A stretch of 15,344 nt of DNA from contig JBBSBK010000093.1 in NCBI GenBank assembly GCA_038251315.1, positions 1-15,344 of the forward strand, written 5' to 3'. Each line of letters opens with the position of its first letter. Within the stretch, counting starts at the first letter, position 1. Positions 1-6,855 of the stretch are shown here, piece by piece. The position numbers were made by a program, and so were the translations under genes. The notes beneath the pieces were generated by a model. It saw only the letters and a list, made by a program, of their open reading frames with translations, searched no databases and was not told where the DNA came from. The DNA is from JBBKXP01 sp038251315 (GTDB lineage: Bacteria; Pseudomonadota; Alphaproteobacteria; Rhodobacterales; Rhodobacteraceae).

Positions 1-488
1 TGGTCGAACGTGATCGCGCCGGTGGTGTAATCCACCGTGTAGTCGATACTTTCCTGCTGCTGATCGCCACCGACGGTCACATAGACCGTGCCCAGAACCG
101 GTTTTTTGATCGGGCGCAGATAGGTCTGATTGCCCGACACATACTGTTTCACCAGTTGGAACACATCACGCAACTCGTCGCCGATCCCGATGACCTGGTC
201 GCCCGCATTGACCGGCCGCGACGGCAGCGACGATTTGAAATCGCCCCAGTCCTTCCAGCGAAATCCGTAAAGCTGGCCCTGCCGCGCCTCGAAAAACGCG
301 ATCAGCCCTTCGACATCGTCGAGCGAGCGCAGGCCAAGGTCCGCATCATAGCGCCGCCGCGAATGCGCCCAGGGCGTGTTGCGTTCTTCAAAACCGTTGG
401 CCAGCGTGACGATCTCGGTGCGTCGCCCTGGCCCGCCGATCGACCCAAAACTGAGCGATGCCGGAAACCGTACTTCGTGGAATGACAT
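1..488 (-). CDS. GTA distal tail protein g12, DUF2460 family (partial, 3' end beyond the window)
   Basis: The 162 codons visible begin MSFHEVRFPASLSFGS, followed by RRTEIVTLANGFEERN, WAHSRRRYDA, RSLDDVEGLIAFFEAR and GFRWKDWGDFKS. This is the signature of the DUF2460/TIGR02217 family, which includes RcGTA g12, the distal tail protein joining the tail tube to the hub and baseplate. The family is usually a little over 200 residues, so roughly the last quarter is missing because the window ends, not because the gene is broken. The start is the ATG at 488-486, with an AGGAGA ribosome site 5-6 nt upstream that overlaps the g11 stop codon. It is the last GTA gene visible in the minus-strand operon. 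Confidence 0.93.
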   Translation of the reverse strand, partial: MSFHEVRFPASLSFGSIGGPGRRTEIVTLANGFEERNTPWAHSRRRYDADLGLRSLDDVEGLIAFFEARQGQLYGFRWKDWGDFKSSLPSRPVNAGDQVIGIGDELRDVFQLVKQYVSGNQTYLRPIKKPVLGTVYVTVGGDQQQESIDYTVDYTTGAITFD

Positions 489-498
489 CTGTTTTCTC

Positions 499-1158
499 CT
501 ACCGGTTTCGCTGTCCACGGCCCATCGCCCGCGCCACTTGCGCAGCGATCTGACCTTGCGAACGCTGGAACCCCTGCACGTCCGGGGTGGTGATGTTCAT
601 CGTGACGCTGACTGCCCCGCCGCCCGCGCCGCGCACGCCCAAGCGGCCATCGGCGCCCCGCGCCAGCGGCATGATCGCCTCTGGCCCCGCCTCGCCCATC
701 AGACCCATGCCGCCGCGCATCGGGAATCCCGTCACGCTGCTGACGACACCGCCCTTGGCGAACGGCATGACGTGACCTTGGGAAAATGGCGCGCCCTTGG
801 CGAACGGCATCAGGCCGGACACCAACCCGTTGATGCCATTGGCAAGCAACCCGCCGAGATGGTCGGTCACGGGCCGGGTTGCCGCGTTGTAGGCGGAATT
901 GAGCATCGCCTTGGCGACGACACCCAAGGCGTCCGAAAGCTTCAGCCCGTCAAAGACCAATCCATCGAATGCCCGGCGCAAACCGCCCGAAAACCCGCGT
1001 TCGAGGTTGCCCAGATCGCGATTCGTGTCGCCCAGCGTCGCCTGGACATCGCGCAACTGCGCCGAAAACGCCGCTGTCATCGATGACGCGTCGCCAAGGG
1101 TTTGCTCCAACGCCGACACTTCGGCATCCATCACGTCCAGCCGGTCGATCTCACTCAT
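499..1158 (-). CDS. GTA tail tape measure protein g11 (short form, 219 aa)
   Basis: Tape measure proteins span the inside of the tail tube and set its length. This 219-residue protein has an N-terminal part rich in charged and heptad-like sequence (residues 1-55), a hydrophobic middle (about 66-116), and the C-terminal block MPFAKGG, FPMRGGMGLMGEAGPEAIMPLARGADGRLGV (about 131-175) that is the hallmark of tape-measure/minor tail proteins. It is much shorter than siphophage tape measures (often over 700 aa) but normal for the GTA lineage, whose tails are short. MPFAKG occurs twice (residues 117 and 131), encoded by a 19-bp direct repeat. An AAAGGAG site at 1165-1171 supports the ATG at 1158. 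It overlaps the upstream chaperone gene by 8 nt. Confidence 0.92.
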   Translation of the reverse strand: MSEIDRLDVMDAEVSALEQTLGDASSMTAAFSAQLRDVQATLGDTNRDLGNLERGFSGGLRRAFDGLVFDGLKLSDALGVVAKAMLNSAYNAATRPVTDHLGGLLANGINGLVSGLMPFAKGAPFSQGHVMPFAKGGVVSSVTGFPMRGGMGLMGEAGPEAIMPLARGADGRLGVRGAGGGAVSVTMNITTPDVQGFQRSQGQIAAQVARAMGRGQRNR

Positions 1159-1345
1159 CGCTCGCTCCTTTCACGCGGTCGGGATAGGTCCGCGCCAGTT
1201 CTTCCAGTCGAGTACGGCCCATCGGCGCCCCGGTCTTGTCTGCGCCCAGCATCAGCATCAGGTCGGCGGGGGTCAGCGCCCAAAAATCGGCTGGGGACAG
1301 GCGCAAGCCGTGCAATCCAGCCCGCAGCAAGGCCGCCCAGTCCAT
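1151..1345 (-). CDS. GTA g10.1, small tail assembly chaperone-like protein (TIGR02216 type)
   Basis: A 64-residue protein, MDWAALLRAGLHGLRLSPADFWALTPADLMLMLGAD and onward, ending GRTRLEELARTYPD. The LSPxxFWxLTPxELxLMLG core is typical of the small phage protein found between g10 and the tape measure gene in Rhodobacterales GTAs, annotated as a phage tail assembly chaperone. A longer open frame extends upstream to about 1609, but that part is antisense-like noise overlapping g10. The ATG at 1345 shares one base with the g10 stop (TGATG), so translation is probably coupled, and only a weak ribosome site is visible. It is too short to be emphasised by automatic gene finders. Confidence 0.85.
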   Translation of the reverse strand: MDWAALLRAGLHGLRLSPADFWALTPADLMLMLGADKTGAPMGRTRLEELARTYPDRVKGASDE

Positions 1346-1665
1346 CAGTCTTGTCCGGGCAGGGCAAAAGCGCGGGCCAGCAGTTCGGCCGCAATCTTGG
1401 CTGCACCGACGGGCCCGCCCGCGATCTCGGCACTCAGCAGATCGTCCGCCGTGCCGCGCCAGCCGCCGCCGCGCAATCCCGCGACGATCAACGCCATCAC
1501 GTCGCGTCCGGAAAACGCCGCACCCTCGAACCGCTGCACCATCTCGACCAGCGTGCCTGTCTGCAATTGTGCCTCCAATTCGGCCAACGACCCAAGAGTC
1601 AGCTTGCAAACGCGGGTCTGCCCATCGACGACCAGCGCCACTTCGCCTGCCCAGGGGTTTGCCAT
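1345..1665 (-). CDS. GTA g10 family protein (GTA-gp10, putative tail assembly protein)
   Basis: A 106-residue protein, MANPWAGEVALVVDGQTRVCKLTLGSLAELEAQLQTGTLVEMVQRFE and onward. The opening 'NPWAGEVALxxDGxxRxxKLTLGxLAELE' matches the GTA-gp10 family (PF11836), thought to act as a tail assembly chaperone with the following small gene; it is probably not a major virion part. Its ATG at 1665 overlaps the tail tube stop by one base (TGATG), and its own stop overlaps the next start the same way. No strong ribosome site precedes it, which supports translational coupling from g9. Confidence 0.9.
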   Translation of the reverse strand: MANPWAGEVALVVDGQTRVCKLTLGSLAELEAQLQTGTLVEMVQRFEGAAFSGRDVMALIVAGLRGGGWRGTADDLLSAEIAGGPVGAAKIAAELLARAFALPGQD

Positions 1666-2081
1666 CAGATCGACGCCGTGAACGTCATTGCCCCGGCCGA
1701 GGCCAGCGACAGTTCATAGGTCGCCTCGCCGTTGTAATTCCCGGCGTATTCGATTGACGTGAGCTGAAACGGCCCTTCGATGGTGCCGAAATCGGGGATG
1801 ATGACCTGAAACGCCGGGGTTTCACCGTCAAAGAAAATCTGGCGCGCGCGCTCGTCCGTCGCATCGTCTTTGAACACACCCGACCCCGAGATCGAGGCCG
1901 TCTTGACCCCTGCCCCCGCCAGCAGTTCGCGCCAGCCGCCTTGGGATTCGAGACTTGTCACATCCACGCTTTCCGCGTTTAAGCTGATCCGCGTCGCCCG
2001 CAGGCCCGCCGCCGTTTCAAAAAGACCTGCGCCGTTCATGTCGATCTTGACCAAAAGGTCTTTGCCGTTCTGGGCCACCAT
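1665..2081 (-). CDS. GTA major tail tube protein g9 (TP901-1 family)
   Basis: A 138-residue protein beginning MVAQNGKDLLVKIDMNGAG, with LRATRISLNAESVDVTSLESQGGWRELL, SISGSGVFKD and ATYELSLASAGAMTF. This is the TP901-1-like major tail protein family that polymerises into the tail tube; RcGTA g9 is a close relative. Three in-frame starts exist: GTG at 2090, ATG at 2087 and ATG at 2081. The GGAG site lies 2 nt before the ATG at 2087 but 8 nt before the one at 2081, so I chose 2081. It is preceded by an 18-27 nt gap after g8 and ends in a one-base overlap with g10. Confidence 0.93.
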   Translation of the reverse strand: MVAQNGKDLLVKIDMNGAGLFETAAGLRATRISLNAESVDVTSLESQGGWRELLAGAGVKTASISGSGVFKDDATDERARQIFFDGETPAFQVIIPDFGTIEGPFQLTSIEYAGNYNGEATYELSLASAGAMTFTASI

Positions 2082-2089
2082 AGCCATCA

Positions 2090-2093
2090 CTCC
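2090..2093 (-). promoter_or_regulatory. Ribosome binding site deciding the g9 start
   Basis: GGAG on the minus strand, 8 nt before the ATG at 2081 and only 2 nt before the in-frame ATG at 2087 (ATGGCTATG). The spacing favours the downstream start. Confidence 0.6.
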
Positions 2094-2108
2094 GTTTGTT
2101 CAGTTGAT

Positions 2109-2519
2109 TCAGTCGTCCGAGACCCGCGCACGAAACACGAGGTTGATCTGGCGCTTGTCGTTGGTGCCGACACGGGCCGCCGTAGCGCGGTGAAAGAACA
2201 GCGACACCAGCGCACCGCGGGTCAACACCAGCGGCGCGTCGACCAAGGCATCCGACACCGCTGCCGCCACATCCTTGGCCACCGCGAACCCAGCGACATC
2301 GGTAACAACGGTCACGGTAAACTCATGTTCGGCCCCCGCCCCGGTCTTGTCCGACTTGTCGCGCACCAGTTCCGGGCCAAGGGCCACGTAAAGCGGCGGC
2401 AGCGTCCCCGTCGGAAGGGCGTCATAAATCGCCATCCCGACCAAACCGCCCAGAATCGGATCGGTGAAAAGCTGTTGATAAACAGCCGCCTGCAAGGCGC
2501 TCGCAACACCATAGCTCAT
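2109..2519 (-). CDS. GTA tail terminator g8, DUF3168 family
   Basis: A 136-residue protein, MSYGVASALQAAVYQQLFTDP and onward, with GMAIYDALPTG, YVALGPE, HEFTVTVVTD and INLVFRARV. These match DUF3168 (PF11367), the family of RcGTA g8, which caps the tail tube at the neck and stops tube polymerisation. Length is normal for the family. A GAGGAG site (2528-2533) supports the ATG at 2519, which overlaps the g7 stop by 4 nt (ATGA). It sits between the stopper g7 and the tube g9, as in RcGTA. Confidence 0.9.
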   Translation of the reverse strand: MSYGVASALQAAVYQQLFTDPILGGLVGMAIYDALPTGTLPPLYVALGPELVRDKSDKTGAGAEHEFTVTVVTDVAGFAVAKDVAAAVSDALVDAPLVLTRGALVSLFFHRATAARVGTNDKRQINLVFRARVSDD

Positions 2520-2854
2520 GTGGCCAGCTCCTCTTCGGCATGACAGATCAGATACCGCGCACCGGGATCGGCCTCGGTCACCGCCAGAATGTTGAACAAG
2601 CGGGCACCGTCACGGAACCGCTGTCCGGGAAAGGGGCGCGACCCAGACCCGACGGGCGCTGCGCGCACGGTGATGCGATAGGCAGCGCGACTTAGCGGGG
2701 TCGCGACGCCTGCGGCCTCGCGGCCCGTCCGCGCGTCCGCCTCGGCCCAAAGGATGCCCAGCGCCACCCAAGACACGGCGAATCCGCCCGCGCCATCCGG
2801 CACCCGCAACGGCGCCTCAAGCACCAGCTTGCGGTTTAGGATCGGGGCCTTCAC
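2516..2854 (-). CDS. GTA head-tail stopper g7 (phage head-tail adaptor family), GTG start
   Basis: A 112-residue protein starting at GTG (2854): (M)KAPILNRKLVLEAPLRVPDGAGGFAVSW, then LGILWAEADARTGREA, YRITVRAAP and RDGARLFNILAVTEAD, ending LICHAEEELAT. This is the Phage_H_T_join (PF05521) fold; in RcGTA g7 forms the stopper ring beneath the adaptor. The open frame continues to 3019, but that extension overlaps g6 and has no family similarity. A GGGGGGT ribosome site lies about 5 nt upstream of the GTG, and GTGA overlaps the g6 stop by 4 nt, as expected for coupled translation. Confidence 0.88.
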   Translation of the reverse strand: MKAPILNRKLVLEAPLRVPDGAGGFAVSWVALGILWAEADARTGREAAGVATPLSRAAYRITVRAAPVGSGSRPFPGQRFRDGARLFNILAVTEADPGARYLICHAEEELAT

Positions 2855-3450
2855 GTACGACCCCCCATGAACAGGCGAATCGTGCGATAGCGTTCGATCA
2901 GGGCGTTTACGCCGTAAGGCATGCTTGCCCCGGTCGCCGCCAGATCGTGCCGATATTCGTAGTAATGGGTCGCCAGCATCAACACCGCCTGCCCCAGATC
3001 GGCGGGCAGATCGGACCATTCGATGCCGAACCCAGCGTTAAATCCGACCCGCACAGATCCGTTGTAGGGAACCAAAGGCAGCGAACCGCCATTGGCCGCG
3101 AGGCGCGGGCGCTGTGCATCCGGCACCAGCCGCCAGCTGTCAGGTGGCGTCAGGCTTTCGATCCCGATCCGGTCTATCTGCACCACGTCGATGATCGCAT
3201 TGACCGGGGCGATTGGCAGCGCCTGTTCGGACGGGTCACGCCACGCGGTCAACGTCCACGAAAAGTCACGCGCGATCAGGATCTTGCCTGTGCGTGCCTC
3301 AATCGCCGCGATCGCCGCCCGCAGGTAGTTTTCCAAAACGCTGTCCTGCAACCCGTCATCGGCGAACCCCGATCCCAGGCGCAGATGGTCCTTGAATTCC
3401 GCGACCGGAAGGGCCGCCAATGGCACCGTGGTCTCTTCGACTAACATCAT
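2851..3450 (-). CDS. GTA head-tail adaptor g6 (head-tail connector family)
   Basis: A 199-residue protein, MMLVEETTVPLAALPVAEFKDHLRLG and onward, with ENYLRAAIAAIEARTGKILIARDF, PDSWRLVPDAQRPRL, VRVGFNAGFG, DLPADLGQAVLMLATHYYEYR and NALIERYRTIRLFMG. This is the gp6-type connector family (TIGR02215 in GTAs), whose ring sits under the portal. A GGAG site at 3458-3461 lies 7 nt upstream of the first of two adjacent ATGs. It is the first gene after the structured 163-nt gap that follows the capsid gene and begins a run of overlapping head-tail and tail genes (g6 to g11). Confidence 0.91.
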   Translation of the reverse strand: MMLVEETTVPLAALPVAEFKDHLRLGSGFADDGLQDSVLENYLRAAIAAIEARTGKILIARDFSWTLTAWRDPSEQALPIAPVNAIIDVVQIDRIGIESLTPPDSWRLVPDAQRPRLAANGGSLPLVPYNGSVRVGFNAGFGIEWSDLPADLGQAVLMLATHYYEYRHDLAATGASMPYGVNALIERYRTIRLFMGGRT

Positions 3451-3613
3451 GGCTTAACTCCGAAATCGGGTCCGCATTCACACTTGGGACCGGACGCGCA
3501 CCCCGCGTTGCTTGGACGGAAGGGAGCAGCTCGACAACACAGGGTTGTCGTCATGCGCGTCCGGCTTGGCTGCCGGTCTGTCACCAGACCGGCAGCCGCT
3601 CTCGCTGTCAGCC
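3451..3613 (-). other. Structured intergenic region between capsid (g5) and adaptor (g6)
   Basis: The only sizeable gap inside the virion genes. It contains three inverted repeats: a perfect 13-bp hairpin with a 4-nt loop (3568-3580 / 3585-3597), an 11-bp outer helix (3490-3500 / 3554-3564), and a 7-bp inner hairpin with a 5-nt loop (3532-3538 / 3544-3550) nested in that helix. No T-tract follows on either strand. It probably folds in the 3' UTR of the abundant capsid message and sets the capsid apart from downstream tail genes. No ORF is supportable here. Confidence 0.7.
3568..3597 (-). terminator. Strong 13-bp stem-loop 17 nt downstream of the capsid stop (no T-tract)
   Basis: GGCTGCCGGTCTG and its exact reverse complement are separated by four bases. 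On the minus-strand transcript it follows the capsid stop codon (TAA at 3616-3614) by 16 nt. It lacks the following T run of a classic intrinsic terminator, so mRNA stabilisation, processing or partial attenuation is more likely than full termination; the tail genes downstream must still be transcribed. Confidence 0.55.
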
Positions 3614-4795
3614 TTAGCTGACTGCGAACTTCAGCAACTTGATCGCGGCAAAGTCGCTGACCGCCCCGCCGACCCGCTTGGTCGCGTAGAACAGGACATG
3701 CGGCTTGGCGCTGAAGGGGTCACGCAACACCCGCAGATCAGGGCGTTCGGCGATGGTATAGCCCGCCTCGAAGTTGCCGAACGCGATGGAATAGCTGTTG
3801 GCGGCGATGTCCGGCATGTCCTCGGCCACCAGCACCGGATAACCCATCAGGCGCGCGGGCTCGCCCGCAACCAGACCATCCGACCACAGGAACCGGCCAT
3901 CGGCATCCTTGAGCTTGCGAATGACGCTCGTGGTTTTCGAGTTCATGACAAAAGTGCCACCCGCGCGATAGGGGGCACCCAGCGCATAGACCAGATCGAC
4001 GATCGAGTCGGCGCCAGTGATCGATCCGGCCACGCCCGTCGGCACATAGCCAAGGCTGCCCCAGGCCCAGGATCCATTGACCAGCTTGCCATAGTCGAGG
4101 AAACCCTTGGGCTTGTCGACGCCATTGCCGACCACGAATGCGTTAGCTTCCGAACGGACGAATTTGTCGGCGATGCGCGATGCCAACCAGCCTTCGATGT
4201 CGAACGCAGAATCGTCCAGCAGGCGCTGCGATGCCTTCGGAAGGGCTGACAGTTCATGCAGCGGGATGCTGATCTTTTCGATGATCGCGGTCGTCGTTTC
4301 GGTCGAGGCGCCAATCTCGGTCGCCCAGCCTGCGCCGAAATCGGCGCGGTCGACCAACACGTCGTAGGATGACGAATCGACGTTGACGACATTGGCGATG
4401 GCGCGCAAGGACGCCGTCGAATTCAGCACGTTGCGCACCGAGTCGGAGGTTTGCGGGGACACAAGATAGCCACCGTCGGCGGCGACGGCGGTCGACATCG
4501 CCTTGCCTTCGATCTCGAGGCCCCGCAGGGCGTCATCGTCGCCCGACCGCAGATAGGCGCCAAAGGCCTTCTGATGCGGAGCGTCCAGTTCGGCGGCCTG
4601 CGACAGGGCGGGGCGTGCCGACATCATCGATTTTCGGTCAAGCTTGTTCATTCGTTCTTCCTGCTTTTGAAGTTTGGCATGCACGCCGGTTGAAAAGTCT
4701 TTAAAATCACTTATAAAGCCGCCAATGGCAGACTTCAGTTCCTCGGCCGGAGACAGACCCTCCCCGGCCCGAGAATTGCTCTCGGGATTGCTCAT
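3614..4795 (-). CDS. GTA major capsid protein g5 (HK97 fold)
   Basis: A 393-residue HK97-family capsid protein. Residues about 1-98 form a charged, helical delta (scaffold) domain, with ELKSAIGGFISDFKDF and KLQKQEERMNKLDRK. The mature part then begins around AMSTAVAADGGYLVSP, with YDVLVDRADFGAGWATE, ELSALPKASQRLLDDSAFDIE, NAFVVGNGVDKPKGFLDY, YRAGGTFVMNSKT and GYPVLVAEDMPDI. By analogy with the R. capsulatus capsid, whose first ~100 residues are removed, cleavage by g4 is expected after GK at about residue 98. Two ATGs exist (4801 and 4795); AAGGA is 1 nt from the first and 7 nt from the second, so I chose 4795. It lies between the protease gene and a structured non-coding gap. Confidence 0.96.
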   Translation of the reverse strand: MSNPESNSRAGEGLSPAEELKSAIGGFISDFKDFSTGVHAKLQKQEERMNKLDRKSMMSARPALSQAAELDAPHQKAFGAYLRSGDDDALRGLEIEGKAMSTAVAADGGYLVSPQTSDSVRNVLNSTASLRAIANVVNVDSSSYDVLVDRADFGAGWATEIGASTETTTAIIEKISIPLHELSALPKASQRLLDDSAFDIEGWLASRIADKFVRSEANAFVVGNGVDKPKGFLDYGKLVNGSWAWGSLGYVPTGVAGSITGADSIVDLVYALGAPYRAGGTFVMNSKTTSVIRKLKDADGRFLWSDGLVAGEPARLMGYPVLVAEDMPDIAANSYSIAFGNFEAGYTIAERPDLRVLRDPFSAKPHVLFYATKRVGGAVSDFAAIKLLKFAVS

Positions 4796-4802
4796 CGTCA
4801 TT

Positions 4803-4807
4803 TCCTT
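4803..4807 (-). promoter_or_regulatory. Ribosome binding site deciding the capsid start
   Basis: AAGGA on the minus strand sits 7 nt before the ATG at 4795 but only 1 nt before the in-frame ATG at 4801 (ATGACGATG). The downstream start is preferred. Confidence 0.6.
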
Positions 4808-4834
4808 CGTGGTTTGGGTAAAACGCCTGCCCGG

Positions 4835-5377
4835 TCAGTCCGGGGTCAGCAGGCTGCGGGCGTCCTGAAACGCCGCCGCCAGTTCGCGCAGGGCCTCGGC
4901 CGCCGGGTCATCCCGCTTGGCCCCAACACGGGCATCGGGAAGCATCGGGAAGGTCACCAGCGACACCTCCCACAACTCCAGCTCGGACAGGTACCGCTGG
5001 CCCTTGTCATCCTTGCGGGTCTTGACAGTGCGATAGCCGATCGACAATCCATCGATCGCCCCGGCACCGATCAACGCCACCGCCTCGCGGCCTTTGGCCA
5101 CATCGGTCAGGATGCGCCCCTTGACCCACAGACCCCTCGCATCCTCGCGCACCTCGTCCCAGACGCCGATCGGTTGCGTGGGATCATGCTGCCACAGCAT
5201 CTTGACGCTGCCAGCCCGCGCCGACAGCCGGGATAACGATGCCGCATAGGCCCCCTTTTCCACCACATCGCCGCCCTGATCGGACTTGCCGAACAGCGAC
5301 GCATAACCGCTGATGGTCGTGCCGTCGGTCACTTTGACCTCGGCACCCAACTGGCAAAACTTGTGTTCCAAATTCAT
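4835..5377 (-). CDS. GTA prohead protease g4 (HK97 family, peptidase U35/S78)
   Basis: A 180-residue serine protease that trims the capsid delta domain during head maturation. Visible blocks are ISGYASLFGKSDQGGDVVEKGAYAASL (about 22-48), MLWQHDPTQPIGVW with the catalytic His at about 64, LTDVAKGREAVALIGAGAIDGLSIGYR with the catalytic Ser at about 112, and LWEVSLVTFPMLPDARV (about 135-151). All are intact. Length is normal for the family. Two ATGs occur (5383 and 5377); the AGGGG site is 7 nt from the second, so I use 5377. It lies directly upstream of its substrate, the capsid gene. Confidence 0.94.
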   Translation of the reverse strand: MNLEHKFCQLGAEVKVTDGTTISGYASLFGKSDQGGDVVEKGAYAASLSRLSARAGSVKMLWQHDPTQPIGVWDEVREDARGLWVKGRILTDVAKGREAVALIGAGAIDGLSIGYRTVKTRKDDKGQRYLSELELWEVSLVTFPMLPDARVGAKRDDPAAEALRELAAAFQDARSLLTPD

Positions 5378-5384
5378 GCGCATT

Positions 5385-5389
5385 CCCCT
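5385..5389 (-). promoter_or_regulatory. Ribosome binding site deciding the protease start
   Basis: AGGGG on the minus strand is 7 nt before the ATG at 5377 and 1 nt before the in-frame ATG at 5383 (ATGCGCATG). It overlaps the g3.5 stop codon, suggesting coupled translation. Confidence 0.55.
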
Positions 5390-5591
5390 ATTGACCCAAC
5401 CGTACCATCAAGCCGACTATCTCGATCCCCAACAGTACCGCCGCCCCGCAGGCGATGATCCAGACCTGTCGTTCCAGCCGGTTGATCACCGCTTCGATCT
5501 TGCCCAGCCGCACATCCAACTGTGCGAACCAGAAATCCGACACCTGCGCAGCGCGCGGAGTCCCGTCCAATCCCACAACCTTAGTCGCCAT
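5388..5591 (-). CDS. GTA g3.5, small single-pass membrane protein between portal and protease
   Basis: A 67-residue protein, MATKVVGLDGTPRAAQVSDFWFAQLDVRLGKIEAVINRLERQ, followed by one hydrophobic segment at about residues 43-63 (VWIIACGAAVLLGIEIVGLM). It occupies the g3.5 position of RcGTA-type clusters. The amphipathic, charged stretch before the membrane segment could be a short coiled coil. Its role is not established as far as I know; it is not a standard head protein. The ATG at 5591 has a strong GGAGGT site at 5597-5602 and overlaps the portal stop by 11 nt. An upstream in-frame ATG at 5639 lies inside the portal gene and has no support. Confidence 0.8.
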   Translation of the reverse strand: MATKVVGLDGTPRAAQVSDFWFAQLDVRLGKIEAVINRLERQVWIIACGAAVLLGIEIVGLMVRLGQ

Positions 5592-6759
5592 TGCCGACCT
5601 CCAGTGCCGGCAGCCCCAACAGACTGCGTTTTTCCGCATTGGTCAGAAACAGCGCGTCCGACACCCGCCGCCACTGCGCATCACGCTCGCCTGAAAGGGC
5701 CGCGACCTGATCCAGATCCGGGCGCAACTCGATCCGCTCGCCGCTGAAATCCGACAGCCAATCGGCGATCACCGAACAGACGCGGGTCGCCAGCGGCAGA
5801 ACCGTCAGGCGATAGAACGCCCGGTTTGCCTCTTGGTAGTTCGCATAGGTCGCGTCGCCGGGAATGCCCAACATCATCGGCGGCACCCCAAACGCCATCG
5901 CAATCTCGCGCGCGGCCGACTCCTTGGTCTTCTGAAATTCCATGTCGGACGGCGAAAACCCCATCGGTTTCCAGTCCAGCCCACCTTCAAGCAACATCGG
6001 CCGTCCCGCATTGCGGGCCCCCTGATGCTGGCTTTCCATCTCGCTCAGCAACCGGTCGTACTGATCGTTGCTCAACGCCGCCTGGCCATCGGCACCCTTG
6101 TAGATGATGGCACCCGAAGGACGCGCCGCATTGTCCAGCAGCGCCTTTGACCAGCGCGACGCCGCATTATGTACGTCAATGGCGCTGGCCGCCGCCTGCA
6201 TGGGTGAAAACCCGTAGTGGTCGTCCTGTGGATGGAACGTCTTGATGTGACAGATCGGGCTAACCGCCTCGGTTACGGCAAACCGCATCTTGCGGCCATT
6301 GACCGCATATTCATAGGCAGCGGGCCAGCCGTCCGCGCCCGGCACCACCGACATCCGGTCCGACCGCAAGACGTGCATCTCGGCCGGCAGGCCATCATCG
6401 GCATTCGCTGCCTCAAGATATGCGTTTCCGGTCAGCAGCAGCTGACTGTACAGCGCCTCGAACAACTCCGCACGACCTTGGGCGGAATTGGGGCGGGCGA
6501 TCAGATCGTTGATCGGATGCATGTCATAGCGACGCTCGCGGTCCTGCAACACCAGCGGCAGGGCAGCGGCGGCTTCGGCGACGATCTTGACCGCGCGAAA
6601 CCCCACCGGATTAGCCGCGAACCCGGCGCGGGTCAGCGACACCACATCGCGCGGGCTCCAGGCGACGCGACCGCCGGTCTGCCACCCGATCACCTTGCCA
6701 GTGGCCGAAGCCTTCACCTCGGGCGTCGCAACATCGGCGCGCTTCAGAAAATCAAACAT
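5581..6759 (-). CDS. GTA portal protein g3 (HK97 family)
   Basis: A 392-residue portal protein of the PF04860/TIGR01537 family, forming the dodecameric ring at the head vertex through which DNA is packaged and released. Recognisable blocks are NPVGFRAVKIVAEAAAALPL (50-69), LYSQLLLTGNAYLEA (103-117), HIKTFHPQDDHYGFSPMQAA (171-190), and REIAMAFGVPPMMLGIPGDATYANYQEANRAFYRLTVLPL (284-323), the last being the family hallmark. Length is normal for GTA portals. The ATG at 6759 has an AGGAG site at 6766-6770. The gene starts 96 nt after the terminase stop, across a hairpin, and overlaps g3.5 by 11 nt. Confidence 0.96.
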   Translation of the reverse strand: MFDFLKRADVATPEVKASATGKVIGWQTGGRVAWSPRDVVSLTRAGFAANPVGFRAVKIVAEAAAALPLVLQDRERRYDMHPINDLIARPNSAQGRAELFEALYSQLLLTGNAYLEAANADDGLPAEMHVLRSDRMSVVPGADGWPAAYEYAVNGRKMRFAVTEAVSPICHIKTFHPQDDHYGFSPMQAAASAIDVHNAASRWSKALLDNAARPSGAIIYKGADGQAALSNDQYDRLLSEMESQHQGARNAGRPMLLEGGLDWKPMGFSPSDMEFQKTKESAAREIAMAFGVPPMMLGIPGDATYANYQEANRAFYRLTVLPLATRVCSVIADWLSDFSGERIELRPDLDQVAALSGERDAQWRRVSDALFLTNAEKRSLLGLPALEVGNGD

Positions 6760-6821
6760 TCACATCTCCTCGATTCCGTCCGAACCTTGAATGCAACTTG
6801 ACCTCGAAACGCTAACGGGCG

Positions 6822-6846
6822 GCGACACCACCGGACGGTGGGTCGC
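6822..6846 (-). terminator. Stem-loop 9 nt downstream of the terminase stop (no T-tract)
   Basis: Arms GCGAC-a-CCACC (6822-6832) and GGTGG-GTCGC (6837-6846) pair over 10 bp with one bulged base and a 4-nt loop. On the minus-strand transcript the hairpin lies between the terminase stop (6858-6856) and the portal ribosome site. There is no T run, so it looks like an mRNA processing, stability or pausing element inside the operon rather than a full terminator. Confidence 0.45.
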
Positions 6847-6855
6847 GCAACACCC

